Assembly: GCA_032251045.1 (NCBI GenBank) | Contig: JAVVEW010000022.1 | Span: 1-39,243, forward strand | Source of the DNA: JAVVEW01 sp032251045 | Lineage (GTDB): Bacteria > Pseudomonadota > Gammaproteobacteria > Methylococcales > Methylomonadaceae | Direction of reading: 5' to 3' | DNA length: 39,243 nucleotides | In this document: piece by piece, positions 15,973 through 26,970 of the stretch | Layout: every line of letters starts with the position of its first letter | Position numbering within the stretch: position 1 is the stretch's first letter | Position numbers and translations under genes: made by a program | Notes under the pieces: model-generated | What the model was told of the DNA's origin: nothing | Databases searched by the model: none | What the model saw: only the letters and a program-made list of their open reading frames with translations

Positions 15973-16661
15973 TGAATCCGGCTTATCGCTATGTCATGTT
16001 GTTGACCAGCTTGCCCAGACATCCGGCATCGTTGTTTGCTGCCGAGCGCCTACCCATTTCGCGCATTCAACTGGACAAACGCCTAGCACAACTGTGCGCC
16101 GAGCATCGTCACCAACTTCAGGTTATCGAGCAACTGCTGCACTGGCGACTGATCGAGACACTGGACGATGACCGGCTGCTAGCTCAGGAAGCGGCGTTAA
16201 CCGCAGAACTGGACGACCCTAATGTTCGTGATATGGTGCATTGGCGGCTGGAACTGCGTGCGTTGATCGCCGCGTTACGGCTTAAAAAACAAGGCCAGCC
16301 GTTGACCGCTCAGCAGGCCAAACTGTTGGGTAAAGACGCCTGGCTCATACAACGGCACTGGCAACAAGCGGATCTTGGGCTGGGACATCGCCATGCCTGG
16401 CTCAGCGAAGCCTGGCAATATCTGGACACGCGCCAGTCTTTGGCGCTGGAGCGATTATTACTGTCCCTGGTTTGGGATTACTACACCCGGCTTGGCGAAC
16501 GCCAGCGTTTTGGCTTTCCGGCAGTCGTGATCTATGTGCTGAAATGGGATGTTTTGCACCGGTACAGTCAACACCACGCGGCGGCGGCCTGGGACACTTT
16601 TCAGCGACAGGTTGAACATGTCATTCACACTAACCCACACGTCAATGCGTCGTTAGCTTAA
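15972..16661 (+). CDS. DUF2764 family protein, probable C-subunit-like component of the V-type ATPase
   Basis: This 229-residue helical protein opens with YVMLLTSLPRHPASLFAAERLPISRIQL, the pattern (YYxLxSSLP...PPIS) of the DUF2764 family that sits between subunits E and A in many bacterial V-type ATPase operons. There it takes the place of the archaeal C subunit that couples the central axle to the ring. The fold is not evident from sequence; WxxL-rich helices dominate. It is coupled to subunit E through TAATG and is followed by subunit A after 65 nt, the largest gap within the operon. Its role as the missing C/d subunit is inferred from position. Confidence 0.8.
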   Translation: MNPAYRYVMLLTSLPRHPASLFAAERLPISRIQLDKRLAQLCAEHRHQLQVIEQLLHWRLIETLDDDRLLAQEAALTAELDDPNVRDMVHWRLELRALIAALRLKKQGQPLTAQQAKLLGKDAWLIQRHWQQADLGLGHRHAWLSEAWQYLDTRQSLALERLLLSLVWDYYTRLGERQRFGFPAVVIYVLKWDVLHRYSQHHAAAAWDTFQRQVEHVIHTNPHVNASLA

Positions 16662-16726
16662 GTGACTGTTACCACCCTTCTGTGACCGCCACCGCCTTCT
16701 TCAATTTATCGCATGGGCATTGAACA

Positions 16727-18544
<1,818 letters not shown>

Positions 18545-18853
18545 CGTGAATGCCAATGACCTCCGGTAGAGTTAGAAGCCTGTCATTCAGGCTTCAGCAC
18601 CCCCAACCATCGGCCAACTCAGCGCTGTTAACGTCAAATTAAACTGTGCAAACCGCCTAGCCAGGTTCAATCCAGGCGCACTTGCAAGCCATGAGCTGTG
18701 CCGCCAAAAACACCGCCGCCCTGCTTTTGAGCCATGCTCATATCGTAGAGGCTTACCAGGCAAAAACAGCGATTCAGGCGCTTTAGCGACAAACTCCCGA
18801 CACTGAAGCCGTATAATAAACACTCTTAACCGCTTCCCGTCTCCCTTGTTTTC
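18545..18853. other. Intergenic region between V-type ATPase and uup, with a hairpin
   Basis: No gene is apparent. A perfect 8-bp stem, GAAGCCTG and CAGGCTTC with a 5-nt loop, lies at 18575-18595, 31 nt after the ntpA stop. It has no following T-run, so it may protect the transcript end or be part of Rho-dependent termination rather than a classical terminator. The remainder should hold the uup promoter, but no clear consensus stands out. Confidence 0.45.
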
Positions 18854-20746
18854 ATGCCAATTTTACGCACCACCGATTTAACGCTGGCCTTCGGCGTAGC
18901 CCCTCTGCTCGACCAAGTCGATTTTCAACTGGAAGCCGGCGAGCGCGTCGGCTTGCTTGGCCGTAATGGCGAAGGCAAATCCACGTTTTTGAAAGTCATC
19001 GCCGGCAAAATACCACCTGACCATGGTGACATTCAAAAGGACGCTGGCGCACGCATCGCCTTACTTGCGCAAGAACCTATATTGCCGGAAGGGGCGACCT
19101 TATTCGATGCCGTCGCTCAAGGCCTGGGTGATATCGGCACGTTACTGGCGCGTTATCACACCCTGACCGCACGCGTTGCCGAAACCTCAGGTGAAGATGC
19201 CAAGGTCATGGCCGAATTCGAAACTTTGGGGCAACAACTGGAAAGCGTGGATGGCTGGTCACTGGAAACTCGGGTCAACAGTGTACTCAGCCGCATGGAT
19301 TTGCCACCCGAACAGCCAGTGGCAAATTTATCGGGTGGCTGGCGACGCCGGGTAGCGTTGGCGCAGGCGCTGGTCACCGAACCAACCTTACTGCTTTTAG
19401 ATGAACCGACCAACCATTTGGATCTGGCCGGTATCGGCTGGCTGGAACAGCAATTATTGGCATTTTCCGGGGCGCTGATGTTCATCACCCATGACCGGGC
19501 ATTTTTGCGCCGCCTGGCGACCCGGATTATCGAGCTGGATCGAGGGCACTTGACCACCTATCCCGGCAATTACGATACCTATCTCAAACGCAAGGCCGAC
19601 GCCCTGGAACAAGAAGCACGCGCCAACGCCTTGTTCGATAAAAAACTGGCCCAGGAAGAAGTCTGGATACGCCAAGGCATTAAAGCACGGCGCACCCGCA
19701 ATGAAGGCCGGGTGCGCGCCTTGCAGCAACTCAGGCGCGAGCGTGCACAGCGTCGCTCGCAACAAGGCAGTGTGTCGTTCAAGCTGGCGCAAGGTCAATC
19801 CTCGGGTAAGAAAGTGATCGAAGCCGAGCATGTTCAGCTAGCCTACGATGGCCGCGCCATTATCAAAGACTTTTCCCTGACCTTGGAGCGTGGTGATAAA
19901 GTTGGCCTGATTGGCCCCAATGGCGCGGGCAAAACCACGTTGCTGAAGTTATTGCTAGGGCAAATGCCGCCTGACAGCGGCACCGTACAACATGGCACGC
20001 GGCTGGAAATCGCCTATTTTGATCAACTGCGCGAGCAACTGGATCCCGAACGCACCGTGGTGGACAGTGTGGCCGATGGCCGTGATACGGTGGATTTGCC
20101 CGATGGCGGCAGCAAGCATGTCATGTCATATCTGGCCGACTTCCTGTTTGCCCCGGCACGCGCACGCTCTCCGGTGAAAAGCCTGTCCGGCGGTGAGAAG
20201 GCCCGCTTGCTGCTGGCCCGGCTGTTTACCCAGCCGGCCAATGTCATTGTCATGGACGAGCCGACCAACGACTTGGACCTGGAAACGTTGGAACTACTGG
20301 AAGAAAAACTGGCCGAGTTTAGCGGGACGCTGTTGTTGGTCAGTCACGACCGGGCGTTTCTCGATAATGTCGTGACCTCGGTCCTGGTATTTGAAGGTGG
20401 CGGCTTTATCAGTGAATGGGTGGGCGGCTATAGTGATTGGGCTGCGGGCCAGCAAGCAGCCGAAACGCCGACCAAAGCCGCCAGTGAAAAGCCCATCAAA
20501 GCTAAACCCAAAGCCGAAAAAGCCAAACTCAATTACAAGGAAAACCGTTTACTGGCAGAATTGCCGAAACGTATCGAAGCCTTGGAGCATGAGCAGATCG
20601 CGTTGAACGAAACCATCAATCAGCCTGACTTTTACCAGCAGGGCCATGAGCAGGTACAAGCGACACTGAACCGTCTTGAGCAACTCAACGAAGAACTTGA
20701 AAACATCTATCAGCAATGGCTGACGCTGGAAGCCAAGGTGAACTGA
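18854..20746 (+). CDS. uup: ABC-F family ATPase Uup
   Basis: The 630-residue soluble protein has two ABC ATPase domains in tandem. Walker A motifs are GRNGEGKST near residue 37 and GPNGAGKTT near 355, signatures are NLSGGWRRR and SLSGGEKAR, and Walker B motifs are LLLLDEPTNHLD and VIVMDEPTNDLD. No membrane domain is present. The C-terminal Lys/Ala-rich linker and coiled coil (LPKRIEALEHEQIALNETIN) is diagnostic of Uup, an ABC-F protein that binds branched DNA and ribosomes and limits precise transposon excision in E. coli. The gene is monocistronic on the plus strand and ends 12 nt from a convergent transporter gene. Confidence 0.93.
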   Translation: MPILRTTDLTLAFGVAPLLDQVDFQLEAGERVGLLGRNGEGKSTFLKVIAGKIPPDHGDIQKDAGARIALLAQEPILPEGATLFDAVAQGLGDIGTLLARYHTLTARVAETSGEDAKVMAEFETLGQQLESVDGWSLETRVNSVLSRMDLPPEQPVANLSGGWRRRVALAQALVTEPTLLLLDEPTNHLDLAGIGWLEQQLLAFSGALMFITHDRAFLRRLATRIIELDRGHLTTYPGNYDTYLKRKADALEQEARANALFDKKLAQEEVWIRQGIKARRTRNEGRVRALQQLRRERAQRRSQQGSVSFKLAQGQSSGKKVIEAEHVQLAYDGRAIIKDFSLTLERGDKVGLIGPNGAGKTTLLKLLLGQMPPDSGTVQHGTRLEIAYFDQLREQLDPERTVVDSVADGRDTVDLPDGGSKHVMSYLADFLFAPARARSPVKSLSGGEKARLLLARLFTQPANVIVMDEPTNDLDLETLELLEEKLAEFSGTLLLVSHDRAFLDNVVTSVLVFEGGGFISEWVGGYSDWAAGQQAAETPTKAASEKPIKAKPKAEKAKLNYKENRLLAELPKRIEALEHEQIALNETINQPDFYQQGHEQVQATLNRLEQLNEELENIYQQWLTLEAKVN

Positions 20747-20758
20747 CCGAAAACCCTG

Positions 20759-22102
20759 TTAATCGGACTGGTGATGTTTGCTATGTACAGGACGAATCAT
20801 CAGGTTACAGCAACCACCTAGCAGCAAAATGCCGGACATAATATATAACGTCATGGTATAGGCATCAGCCCGGGCGACACCTTGGTCGAGTTGCCATGCG
20901 CGTAGATAATTAACTAACACCGGGCCGAGTACTCCAGCGGTAGACCAGGCGGTCAGCAACCGGCCATGAATGCCGCCGACATAACGCGTGCCGAAAATAT
21001 CGGCTAAATAGGCGGGTATGGTGGCAAAACCGCCACCATACATACTCAATACCAGAGCATAACAACCCACGAATAACACCATGTTACCGGCCGCACCGGC
21101 GCTGGGGATGAACGCATAAAGAGTAGCGCCAAGTAAAAAGAACAGAGTGAAGGTGTTTTTCCGGCCCAGGTAATCCGATAACGTAGACCAGAAAAAACGC
21201 CCGGCCATGTTGAACAAGCTCAGCAAACTGACAAAGGCCGCAGCATTAGCGGCGCTGAGCTGGTCTTTGAACATTTCCTGAATCATCACCGCCGCCTGCC
21301 CCAGCACGCCGATGCCGGCGGTCACATTCAGGCACAAAACCAGCCACAGCCAATAAAACTGCGGTGTTTTCAGCGCCTGGTCGATATGAACATGGTATCG
21401 GGCAATCATTTTGTGGCGTGTTTTAGGCGGCGTCCAGTTGTTCGGTTGCCAGTTGTCAGGTGGAATGCGGATAGTTAATGCGCCTAGCATCATCAGCAGA
21501 AAGTACACACTGCCCAACACCTGAAAAGTCGCTTTCACGCCCACCGATTGCGGGCTTTGCAGCAGCTCCATCAAGGCGACTGACAATGGCGCGCCCAGCA
21601 ATGCGCCACCGCCAAAGCCCATGATGGCAAGGCCCGTGGCCATACCGCGCCGGTCGGGAAACCATTTGATCAGCGTTGACACCGGCGAAACATAGCCCAA
21701 CCCAAGCCCCATGCCGCCCAGTACGCCATAACCTAAATACAACAGCTCGATTTGGTGGCTGTCAATGCCCAAGGCAGCAACCCAGAAACCGCCGCCAAAA
21801 CACAGGGCGGCCAGCGTGGTGGTCAGACGCGGGCCGACCTGCTCCAGCCACTTACCGCCTATGGCGGCCGACAAACCTAAAAAGACGATCGCCAGGCTAA
21901 AAATCCAGCCTAATTCAGTCAGTTTCCAATCTTCTGGAGTCGAGTGATCGATGCCGATAACCCGGGTTAAAGGCTCATTGAACACGCTGAACGCATACAC
22001 CTGACCGATACACAAATGCACGGCTAAGGCGGCACCCGGGACTTTCCAACGGTTGTAGTCGGACGATGCGGTTATGCGTTGCTTACTAAAAAATCCGGGC
22101 AT
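20759..22102 (-). CDS. MFS transporter, OFA (oxalate/formate antiporter) family
   Basis: This 447-residue protein has about twelve hydrophobic helices. AVHLCIGQVYAFSVFNEPLTR in helix 1, GGMGLGLGYVSPVSTLIKWFPDRRGMATGLAIMGFGGGAL in the middle of the first half, and FVSLLSLFNMAGRFFWSTLSDYLGRK in the second half are typical of the OFA family, which includes OxlT and YhjX-like carriers of small monocarboxylates. The substrate cannot be read from sequence. Formate would suit a methylotroph, but that is inference. It starts 3 nt after the gmk stop, so it is the last gene of the flgM-flgN-gmk-MFS string. Confidence 0.87.
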   Translation of the reverse strand: MPGFFSKQRITASSDYNRWKVPGAALAVHLCIGQVYAFSVFNEPLTRVIGIDHSTPEDWKLTELGWIFSLAIVFLGLSAAIGGKWLEQVGPRLTTTLAALCFGGGFWVAALGIDSHQIELLYLGYGVLGGMGLGLGYVSPVSTLIKWFPDRRGMATGLAIMGFGGGALLGAPLSVALMELLQSPQSVGVKATFQVLGSVYFLLMMLGALTIRIPPDNWQPNNWTPPKTRHKMIARYHVHIDQALKTPQFYWLWLVLCLNVTAGIGVLGQAAVMIQEMFKDQLSAANAAAFVSLLSLFNMAGRFFWSTLSDYLGRKNTFTLFFLLGATLYAFIPSAGAAGNMVLFVGCYALVLSMYGGGFATIPAYLADIFGTRYVGGIHGRLLTAWSTAGVLGPVLVNYLRAWQLDQGVARADAYTMTLYIMSGILLLGGCCNLMIRPVHSKHHQSD

Positions 22103-22105
22103 GGA

Positions 22106-22717
22106 TCAAGCCATGGCCTGAAGCAGTTTCGCCAAGGCGACGGCTTGACGCGAGCGCCGTAAGCGGTTGGCCTGGACAATGGCCTTCAGATCGGCCAAAG
22201 CTGTGGCAAAGTCATCATTGACCACGATATAGTCATACTCGGGCCAATGACTGATTTCAGCACGGGCGTCGCGCATGCGCCTGGCAATGATGGCGTCAGT
22301 ATCCTGACCGCGCCCGCGTAGCCGTCGTTCCAGCTCGACAATACTGGGCGGCAGAATAAAAATGCACACACAATCAGGGCAACGTTGCTTGACCTGCCGC
22401 GCACCCTGCCAGTCGATTTCCAGCAGCACATCGCTGCCGCTCGCTAACTGATCCGTCACAGTGCTTTGCGCTGTGCCATAACAATGATCGAAAACCTGGG
22501 CGTGTTCCAGGAACGCATTTTGCTCCTGCATGGCCGAAAACGCTTCCCGACTGACAAAAAAGTAATCCTCACCGTGCCGCTCACCGGGACGTTGGGCACG
22601 CGTGGTATGGGATATGGACAAGGCCAGTTGATCCGTTTCGGCCAAAAGCTGTCTTACCAGACTGGTTTTGCCTGCGCCGGAAGGGGCGGAAACACTGAAC
22701 AGGGTTGCTTGGGTCAT
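22106..22717 (-). CDS. gmk: Guanylate kinase
   Basis: This 203-residue enzyme phosphorylates GMP (and dGMP) to GDP with ATP, essential for nucleotide and c-di-GMP precursor supply. The P-loop APSGAGKTS is at residues 11-19. SHTTRAQRPGERHGEDYFFV near 36-55 is the GMP-binding region and DVLLEIDWQGARQVK near 95-109 is the conserved central motif. Length is normal. Its start codon shares one base with the flgN stop (TGATG), so it is translationally coupled to a flagellar gene rather than to the more common rpoZ neighbour. Confidence 0.97.
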   Translation of the reverse strand: MTQATLFSVSAPSGAGKTSLVRQLLAETDQLALSISHTTRAQRPGERHGEDYFFVSREAFSAMQEQNAFLEHAQVFDHCYGTAQSTVTDQLASGSDVLLEIDWQGARQVKQRCPDCVCIFILPPSIVELERRLRGRGQDTDAIIARRMRDARAEISHWPEYDYIVVNDDFATALADLKAIVQANRLRRSRQAVALAKLLQAMA

Positions 22718-23211
22718 CAGGCAGAAAAGTGGGTGTGGGATTGGGGAATATTTTGCGTGGCGCCATCGCGCCCGTAGGAGTGCGCGGTACCCGCTTGTCC
22801 TTTGAGAATACTTAACGCTTGTTTGTTATGACGCAGCAAGGCTTCGATACGAATGCCGTTTTGGTCGTTGAGACGTTGGCTTTGTTCGCTCAGCCGCACA
22901 ATCTGCTGCCACAGCTCAAGCGCTTGCGCTGTGTCAAACCCAGCCGCTGCCGCCTTGCTCAAATAACTGGCCACACTCTCTAGGTTATAACTCAGACGCT
23001 CACTGGCCAGAACTTGCTGCAAACGACCGAATCCTGTGTTCAACTGACTTAGAGATTGGTTTTTTTGTTGTATCACCAGGTCGAGCTTCGCCGTATCCAC
23101 TGGAGGCTTGAGTAACGCTTGTTCTTGCTTAAGCTCGCCTAAAAAAGCCGTGCTGTCGGCCAGAAGCTGCTTGAACAAACGCTCGGTCAGTGGAAACGTT
23201 TTGTCGATCAT
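22717..23211 (-). CDS. flgN: Flagellar export chaperone FlgN
   Basis: This 164-residue, mostly helical protein has the FlgN pattern: an N-terminal helix with FKQLLADSTAFLGELKQEQALL, a central IQQKNQSLSQLNTGFGRLQQVL and a C-terminal region ending in NQNGIRIEALLRHNKQALSIL. FlgN escorts the hook-filament junction proteins FlgK and FlgL to the export gate. Its ATG overlaps the flgM stop by 4 nt, the usual flgM-flgN pairing. Expression would follow the sigma-28 promoter upstream of flgM. Confidence 0.88.
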   Translation of the reverse strand: MIDKTFPLTERLFKQLLADSTAFLGELKQEQALLKPPVDTAKLDLVIQQKNQSLSQLNTGFGRLQQVLASERLSYNLESVASYLSKAAAAGFDTAQALELWQQIVRLSEQSQRLNDQNGIRIEALLRHNKQALSILKGQAGTAHSYGRDGATQNIPQSHTHFSA

Positions 23212-23513
23212 GGCTCAAGTAATTGCTCAAAGGATTGTAAACGTTCGGCGATTTTAGCATTATCAATGACATAGGTGCCGGAAGAAAGCGCCTCCTTGAT
23301 CTGCTTAACCTTGTCACTGTCCACCGGCGGCTGGCTGGTGGAGTCTGGGCTTAGAGTTGCGCTGAGCTGCTGACCTTGCTCGGTCAAGGTCACCCTCTCC
23401 GTACTACTGAAAGCCTCAGCTTGGCTTGGCTTGGCTGTTTGAAGCGCCTTGGCGCGTAATGAACCCTCGGCCGGCGGAGATTGCAAACGTGTGCTGATTG
23501 GGTCGATAGCCAT
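23208..23513 (-). CDS. flgM: Anti-sigma-28 factor FlgM
   Basis: This 101-residue, largely unfolded protein begins MAIDPISTRLQ, a common FlgM start. Its C-terminal half (VDSDKVKQIKEALSSGTYVIDNAKIAERLQSF) is the conserved sigma-28 binding region. It holds FliA inactive until the hook-basal body is complete and is then exported. GAGG lies about 8 nt before the ATG. A near-perfect FliA promoter sits 34 bp upstream, so the gene would be under the control of the sigma factor it inhibits, as in enterics. Confidence 0.93.
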   Translation of the reverse strand: MAIDPISTRLQSPPAEGSLRAKALQTAKPSQAEAFSSTERVTLTEQGQQLSATLSPDSTSQPPVDSDKVKQIKEALSSGTYVIDNAKIAERLQSFEQLLEP

Positions 23514-23546
23514 GGTGAGTCCTCGGTTAATTTTGGTTTACCTTAT

Positions 23547-23573
23547 GTATCGGCATTCCTGGCTATTTCTTTA
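23547..23573 (-). promoter_or_regulatory. Sigma-28 (FliA) promoter upstream of flgM
   Basis: On the minus strand TAAAGAAA (23566-23573) and GCCGATAC (23547-23554) are separated by exactly 11 bp, compared with the consensus TAAAGTTT-N11-GCCGATAA. It lies 34 bp upstream of the flgM start codon on the right strand. Confidence 0.88.
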
Positions 23574-23796
23574 AGTTTTTCATAAAAAATGGCTCAAGAC
23601 TTCGTCTATACCTGTTGCAGATCAACTATGACATCAGGATGTTTGTCCAAGGACGCTGTCAATACATCCGTATCAGCACTTATGGCATCCATGCTGGTGG
23701 AGCCTTTACCGAACACCCTAAGCCTCCTTGGGCACTGCCGGTATGAAGTGCAAAGGGCCTACTTGACCGGTCTTGGTACCAACGAGACCATTAAGC

Positions 23797-24483
23797 TCAA
23801 GGCACAACGACCAAACCTATACCCTCAACCCGGGCGCTGATCGTACGTCCGGATGAACGATTGCGCACATCGATACGCTGCCCCGCCTTGCCATGAGCGA
23901 GTGCAGCGCCGGTCATGCGTACACTAAAGCCTTCGGTTTTACTCAATATAGTAACGGGATCGCCGCGCTGAATCAAAGTAGGCGTAGTCAAATGATTTTG
24001 CGCCAGCACCACGCCTGCGCCGAGATTGCGTGTCAGTTGCAGGCCAACAGGGTTATCAGGCATTTTGCTTGAAAGCCTGGATACTTCACGTTTTTCCTGC
24101 TTGATATCTTCGACCATGATACGCTCACCGCGCCGTTTACCTCGGGTCAACACCCAGACAGAGCGATATAGACGCAGCTGGCCTGTAAGATACACTTTCC
24201 ATGGCCGAGGCACCTGACAACTGACGCCAACCGTTAAACGCCCGCCTTGACGCCAGGCTTGATGCGTAAAATGCGTGTCCAACGCCTGTTCACAGCGCAC
24301 CAAAGTCAGACGCGGGTCGGGTTCGGTCAGCTCAAGCCGATAATCGGCCTCCCCCATGGTCGTGGCAATGGCGTTACGAGCCGCATCAACCAGATTGTGT
24401 AATGGCTCATAAGCCATCGATTGCGCAGGTAGACTGCTGACCACTGTACACAGCAAAACGGTGTAGATAACAAATTTATTCAT
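23797..24483 (-). CDS. flgA: Flagellar basal body P-ring formation protein FlgA
   Basis: This 228-residue periplasmic chaperone assembles FlgI into the P-ring. It has a signal peptide (MNKFVIYTVLLCTVVSSLPAQSMA), an N-terminal domain with two cysteines (VRCEQALDTHF and VGVSCQVPRPWKVY) and a C-terminal SAF domain (VLTRGKRRGERIMVEDI, later RGDPVTILSKTEGFSVRMTGAALAHGKAGQRIDVRN and final VEGIGLVVV). All are typical. It precedes flgM-flgN on the same strand but is separated by 283 nt and the FliA promoter, so it is likely an independent unit. It diverges from cheV. Confidence 0.95.
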   Translation of the reverse strand: MNKFVIYTVLLCTVVSSLPAQSMAYEPLHNLVDAARNAIATTMGEADYRLELTEPDPRLTLVRCEQALDTHFTHQAWRQGGRLTVGVSCQVPRPWKVYLTGQLRLYRSVWVLTRGKRRGERIMVEDIKQEKREVSRLSSKMPDNPVGLQLTRNLGAGVVLAQNHLTTPTLIQRGDPVTILSKTEGFSVRMTGAALAHGKAGQRIDVRNRSSGRTISARVEGIGLVVVP

Positions 24484-24879
24484 GATGATCGCTGTTTTGG
24501 TAAGAAATTACGACTTATAGAACACATCAATGCTTGGCATTGATGCCATGAAAATATATTTTGCAATTTTCACGCCAATAAATTGACAACACCGAAACAA
24601 GCATCACAACCCCCGGAAAACGACCATGCAGATATCTAATAACACGCCTATAATACCCATCGGCGTTCACATACCGTGTCAGTTTTATGACACCAACGCC
24701 GGCTATTTCATACACTGCATCTAAATCAAAGGCAAAAAGCAGCGTACGCTCAAAAACGACTTTTGCCGCCGTTCTCACTGAAGGCATCTAAGAGGGGTTA
24801 AGCGCAGATGTCGGCAGCATAGATGCGGCTTTTGAACTATGCGAACGCAAATTTTATCGTTTTCTATAATGAGGAAGTC
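24484..24879. other. Divergent flgA/cheV intergenic region with a 21-bp dyad
   Basis: No gene is credible here. CATCAATGC (24525-24533) and GCATTGATG (24537-24545) form a perfect 9-bp inverted repeat around a 3-nt centre, 42 bp upstream of flgA. It could be an operator or a small hairpin. No sigma-54 (GG-N10-GC) or sigma-28 element was seen on either strand, so the promoters of both genes remain undefined. Confidence 0.45.
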
Positions 24880-25824
24880 ATGGCAGGAATTCTCGAAGGT
24901 GTCGATAGACGCACCCAACTGGCAGGCCACAATCGTTTTGAACTGTTACTGTTCACCCTCACCGGTAAACAACGCTACGGCATTAATGTTTTCAAAGTCA
25001 AAGAAGTTATTCAGTGTCCGTCATTGACGCAAATTCCAAATTCACACTCTGTCATTTGTGGTGTGGCGCATCTGCGCGGCAAGACCATACCCGTCCTGGA
25101 TTTAGCCATGGCCATAGGACTGACACCCATGCTCAGGGATGGCAGTGGTTATGTCATCGTCACCGAGTATAATCGCACCATTCAAGGCTTTTTAGTGCGC
25201 GCCGTAGATCGCATCATCAATATCGGCTGGGATGCGGTTAAAGCACCCCCTAAAGGCATCAGCCAACAAGGCTATCTGACTGCGGTAACCGAGTTAGACA
25301 ATGAGCTGATCGAAGTTGTGGATGTCGAAAAGGTGATGAAAGAAGTGATTGGCCTGAAAGAAGACATATCCTCTGATGTCATCGACCAAGGTGTGTCCGG
25401 AGCGAACACAACCGTTCTGATTGTCGATGATTCCTCCGTGGCGCGCAATCAGATTAAACGGGTTTGTCAACAGCTAGGCGTTGCGTGTGTTGTATTAAAA
25501 GACGGGCAAGAGGCATTAGATCATCTGACCGAGCTGAGAGACCAAGGCAGTGATGTCGGCAAACATTACGCCATGTTGATTTCAGATGTGGAAATGCCCC
25601 GCATGGACGGCTATACCTTGACGTCCTTGATTCGCAAAGATGCAAAAATGCGCGACCTTTATGTTATTTTACACACCTCTTTAAGCGGCGTATTCAATAC
25701 CTCCATGGTGGATAAAGTAGGCGCCAATGAGTTTCTGGCCAAGTTTGACCCTGATTATCTGGCCAAGGCTGTGCAAAATCGGCTTCGACAAATAGATGCC
25801 CTGACTGTCGAAGCCACTCAATAA
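24880..25824 (+). CDS. cheV: Chemotaxis coupling protein CheV (CheW-like plus receiver)
   Basis: The protein of 314 residues joins an N-terminal CheW domain (FELLLFTLTGKQRYGINVFKVKEVIQCP through VAHLRGKTIPVLDLAMAIGL) to a C-terminal response-regulator receiver (VLIVDDSSVARNQIKRVCQQ, phospho-acceptor Asp in LISDVEMPRMDG, then the Lys near FLAKF). CheV couples receptors to CheA and is tuned by phosphorylation. The frame is open from 24823, but GAGGAA lies just before the ATG at 24880 and MAGILEGVDRRTQLAG is the standard CheV start. cheR follows 140 nt downstream on the same strand. Confidence 0.95.
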   Translation: MAGILEGVDRRTQLAGHNRFELLLFTLTGKQRYGINVFKVKEVIQCPSLTQIPNSHSVICGVAHLRGKTIPVLDLAMAIGLTPMLRDGSGYVIVTEYNRTIQGFLVRAVDRIINIGWDAVKAPPKGISQQGYLTAVTELDNELIEVVDVEKVMKEVIGLKEDISSDVIDQGVSGANTTVLIVDDSSVARNQIKRVCQQLGVACVVLKDGQEALDHLTELRDQGSDVGKHYAMLISDVEMPRMDGYTLTSLIRKDAKMRDLYVILHTSLSGVFNTSMVDKVGANEFLAKFDPDYLAKAVQNRLRQIDALTVEATQ

Positions 25825-25964
25825 AATGAATTGCAAATCTCCTTCTTAATGCCTGTCAGCCATTATACAAAAGTCGGCAACATCCATTCCGCATGTTGCG
25901 TTGCCTGTTCAGAAAACCTTGTCAACGCAATAACATTGCGACAAATAATGATCAGAAAACGCCC

Positions 25965-26768
25965 ATGACGGATGCTGAATTTCATTTTTTTTGTGATTTT
26001 CTGATCAATAACTGCGGTATTGAACTCGGCTATAACAAGAAATATCTGGCGGAAAGCCGCCTGACGCCTCTTCTCCAGGAGTTCAATCAAGCCTCGATTG
26101 CAGATTTGATTCGACAGCTGTCCAGCAATAGTTCGACATCCAGGCACCTTAGAATGCGCGTCATCGATGCCATGACTACGAACGAAACCTTCTGGTTCCG
26201 AGAGCAAAATCAATTTGACGAACTAAAAAACCAAACCATCCCTAAACTCTTACACAGCTCACATAGTCTAAAACTGTGGTCGGCGGGCAGCTCTTCCGGA
26301 CAAGAACCTTACAGTTGCGCGATGCTGCTCGATCATGCCTTCAGTAAAGCCCGGGTTGATATTCTCGCGACCGACATATCCGACACCATGATTGCTCAAG
26401 GTCGAAAAGCACGTTATACCGAGTCAGCGCTGGCCCGAGGCATGCCCTTTGAATTCCGGCAGAAATATTTTCAGCGCACCGAATCAGGCTATCAACTCGA
26501 TGCATCCATTATGCGCAAAGTACACTGGCAAAAAGTCAACCTCCTGGACAGCTATTTAGGTTTAGGCAGATTTCATATTATTTTATGCCGTAATGTTCTG
26601 ATTTATTTCTCAGCCGAAGCCAAAAAGGATATTGTTCAGCGTTTGTCAGAAAGTCTCTACAGCGGCGGCTACCTTTTTCTGAGTAATACCGAAAATATTC
26701 CCGTATCGATGACCGGCTTGCAAGCCATTCGTGGGCAATACTGTCGTTTTTATCAGAAAATCGGCTAA
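25965..26768 (+). CDS. cheR: Chemotaxis protein methyltransferase CheR
   Basis: This 267-residue enzyme methylates glutamates of chemoreceptors using S-adenosylmethionine. The helical N-terminal domain (FHFFCDFLINNCGIELGYNKKYLAESRL) is followed by MTTNETFWFRE, the SAM-binding LKLWSAGSSSGQEPYSCAMLL, DILATDISDTMIAQG and FHIILCRNVLIYFS. The family end LSNTENIP replaces the frequent GHSE. No TPR or CheB fusion and no C-terminal pentapeptide is present. The frame is open from 25893, but the ATG at 25965 (MTDAEFHFF) gives the normal length. It follows cheV, a common pairing in gammaproteobacteria. Confidence 0.94.
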   Translation: MTDAEFHFFCDFLINNCGIELGYNKKYLAESRLTPLLQEFNQASIADLIRQLSSNSSTSRHLRMRVIDAMTTNETFWFREQNQFDELKNQTIPKLLHSSHSLKLWSAGSSSGQEPYSCAMLLDHAFSKARVDILATDISDTMIAQGRKARYTESALARGMPFEFRQKYFQRTESGYQLDASIMRKVHWQKVNLLDSYLGLGRFHIILCRNVLIYFSAEAKKDIVQRLSESLYSGGYLFLSNTENIPVSMTGLQAIRGQYCRFYQKIG

Positions 26769-26970
26769 CTGTCTCCTTCTTTGCAAAGAGCTTGCCCGCC
26801 TCCCCCGCCATCCTGAGCACTGCCCATCATCTGCCTTGTTTTTCACTATTAAGGCGATACCCTTGCTAAGTCAGAAAAATATCCTTGCCCGGTTCCATGG
26901 TGTTTGAGTTGCCACCGACAGGCAAGACACGCCGCTTCAGAAGCCTACAGCCCGCTGACCCGGCCAATCC

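Noticed and set aside
24527..24787. 86-residue minus-strand frame in the flgA/cheV spacer
   Set aside because: No recognisable domain and it overlaps the dyad and presumed promoter region; coding is not supported.
24865..24870. TATAAT just upstream of cheV
   Set aside because: It ends 10 bp before the preferred start codon, so a transcript from it would have almost no leader and would miss the ribosome site; there is also no -35 element.
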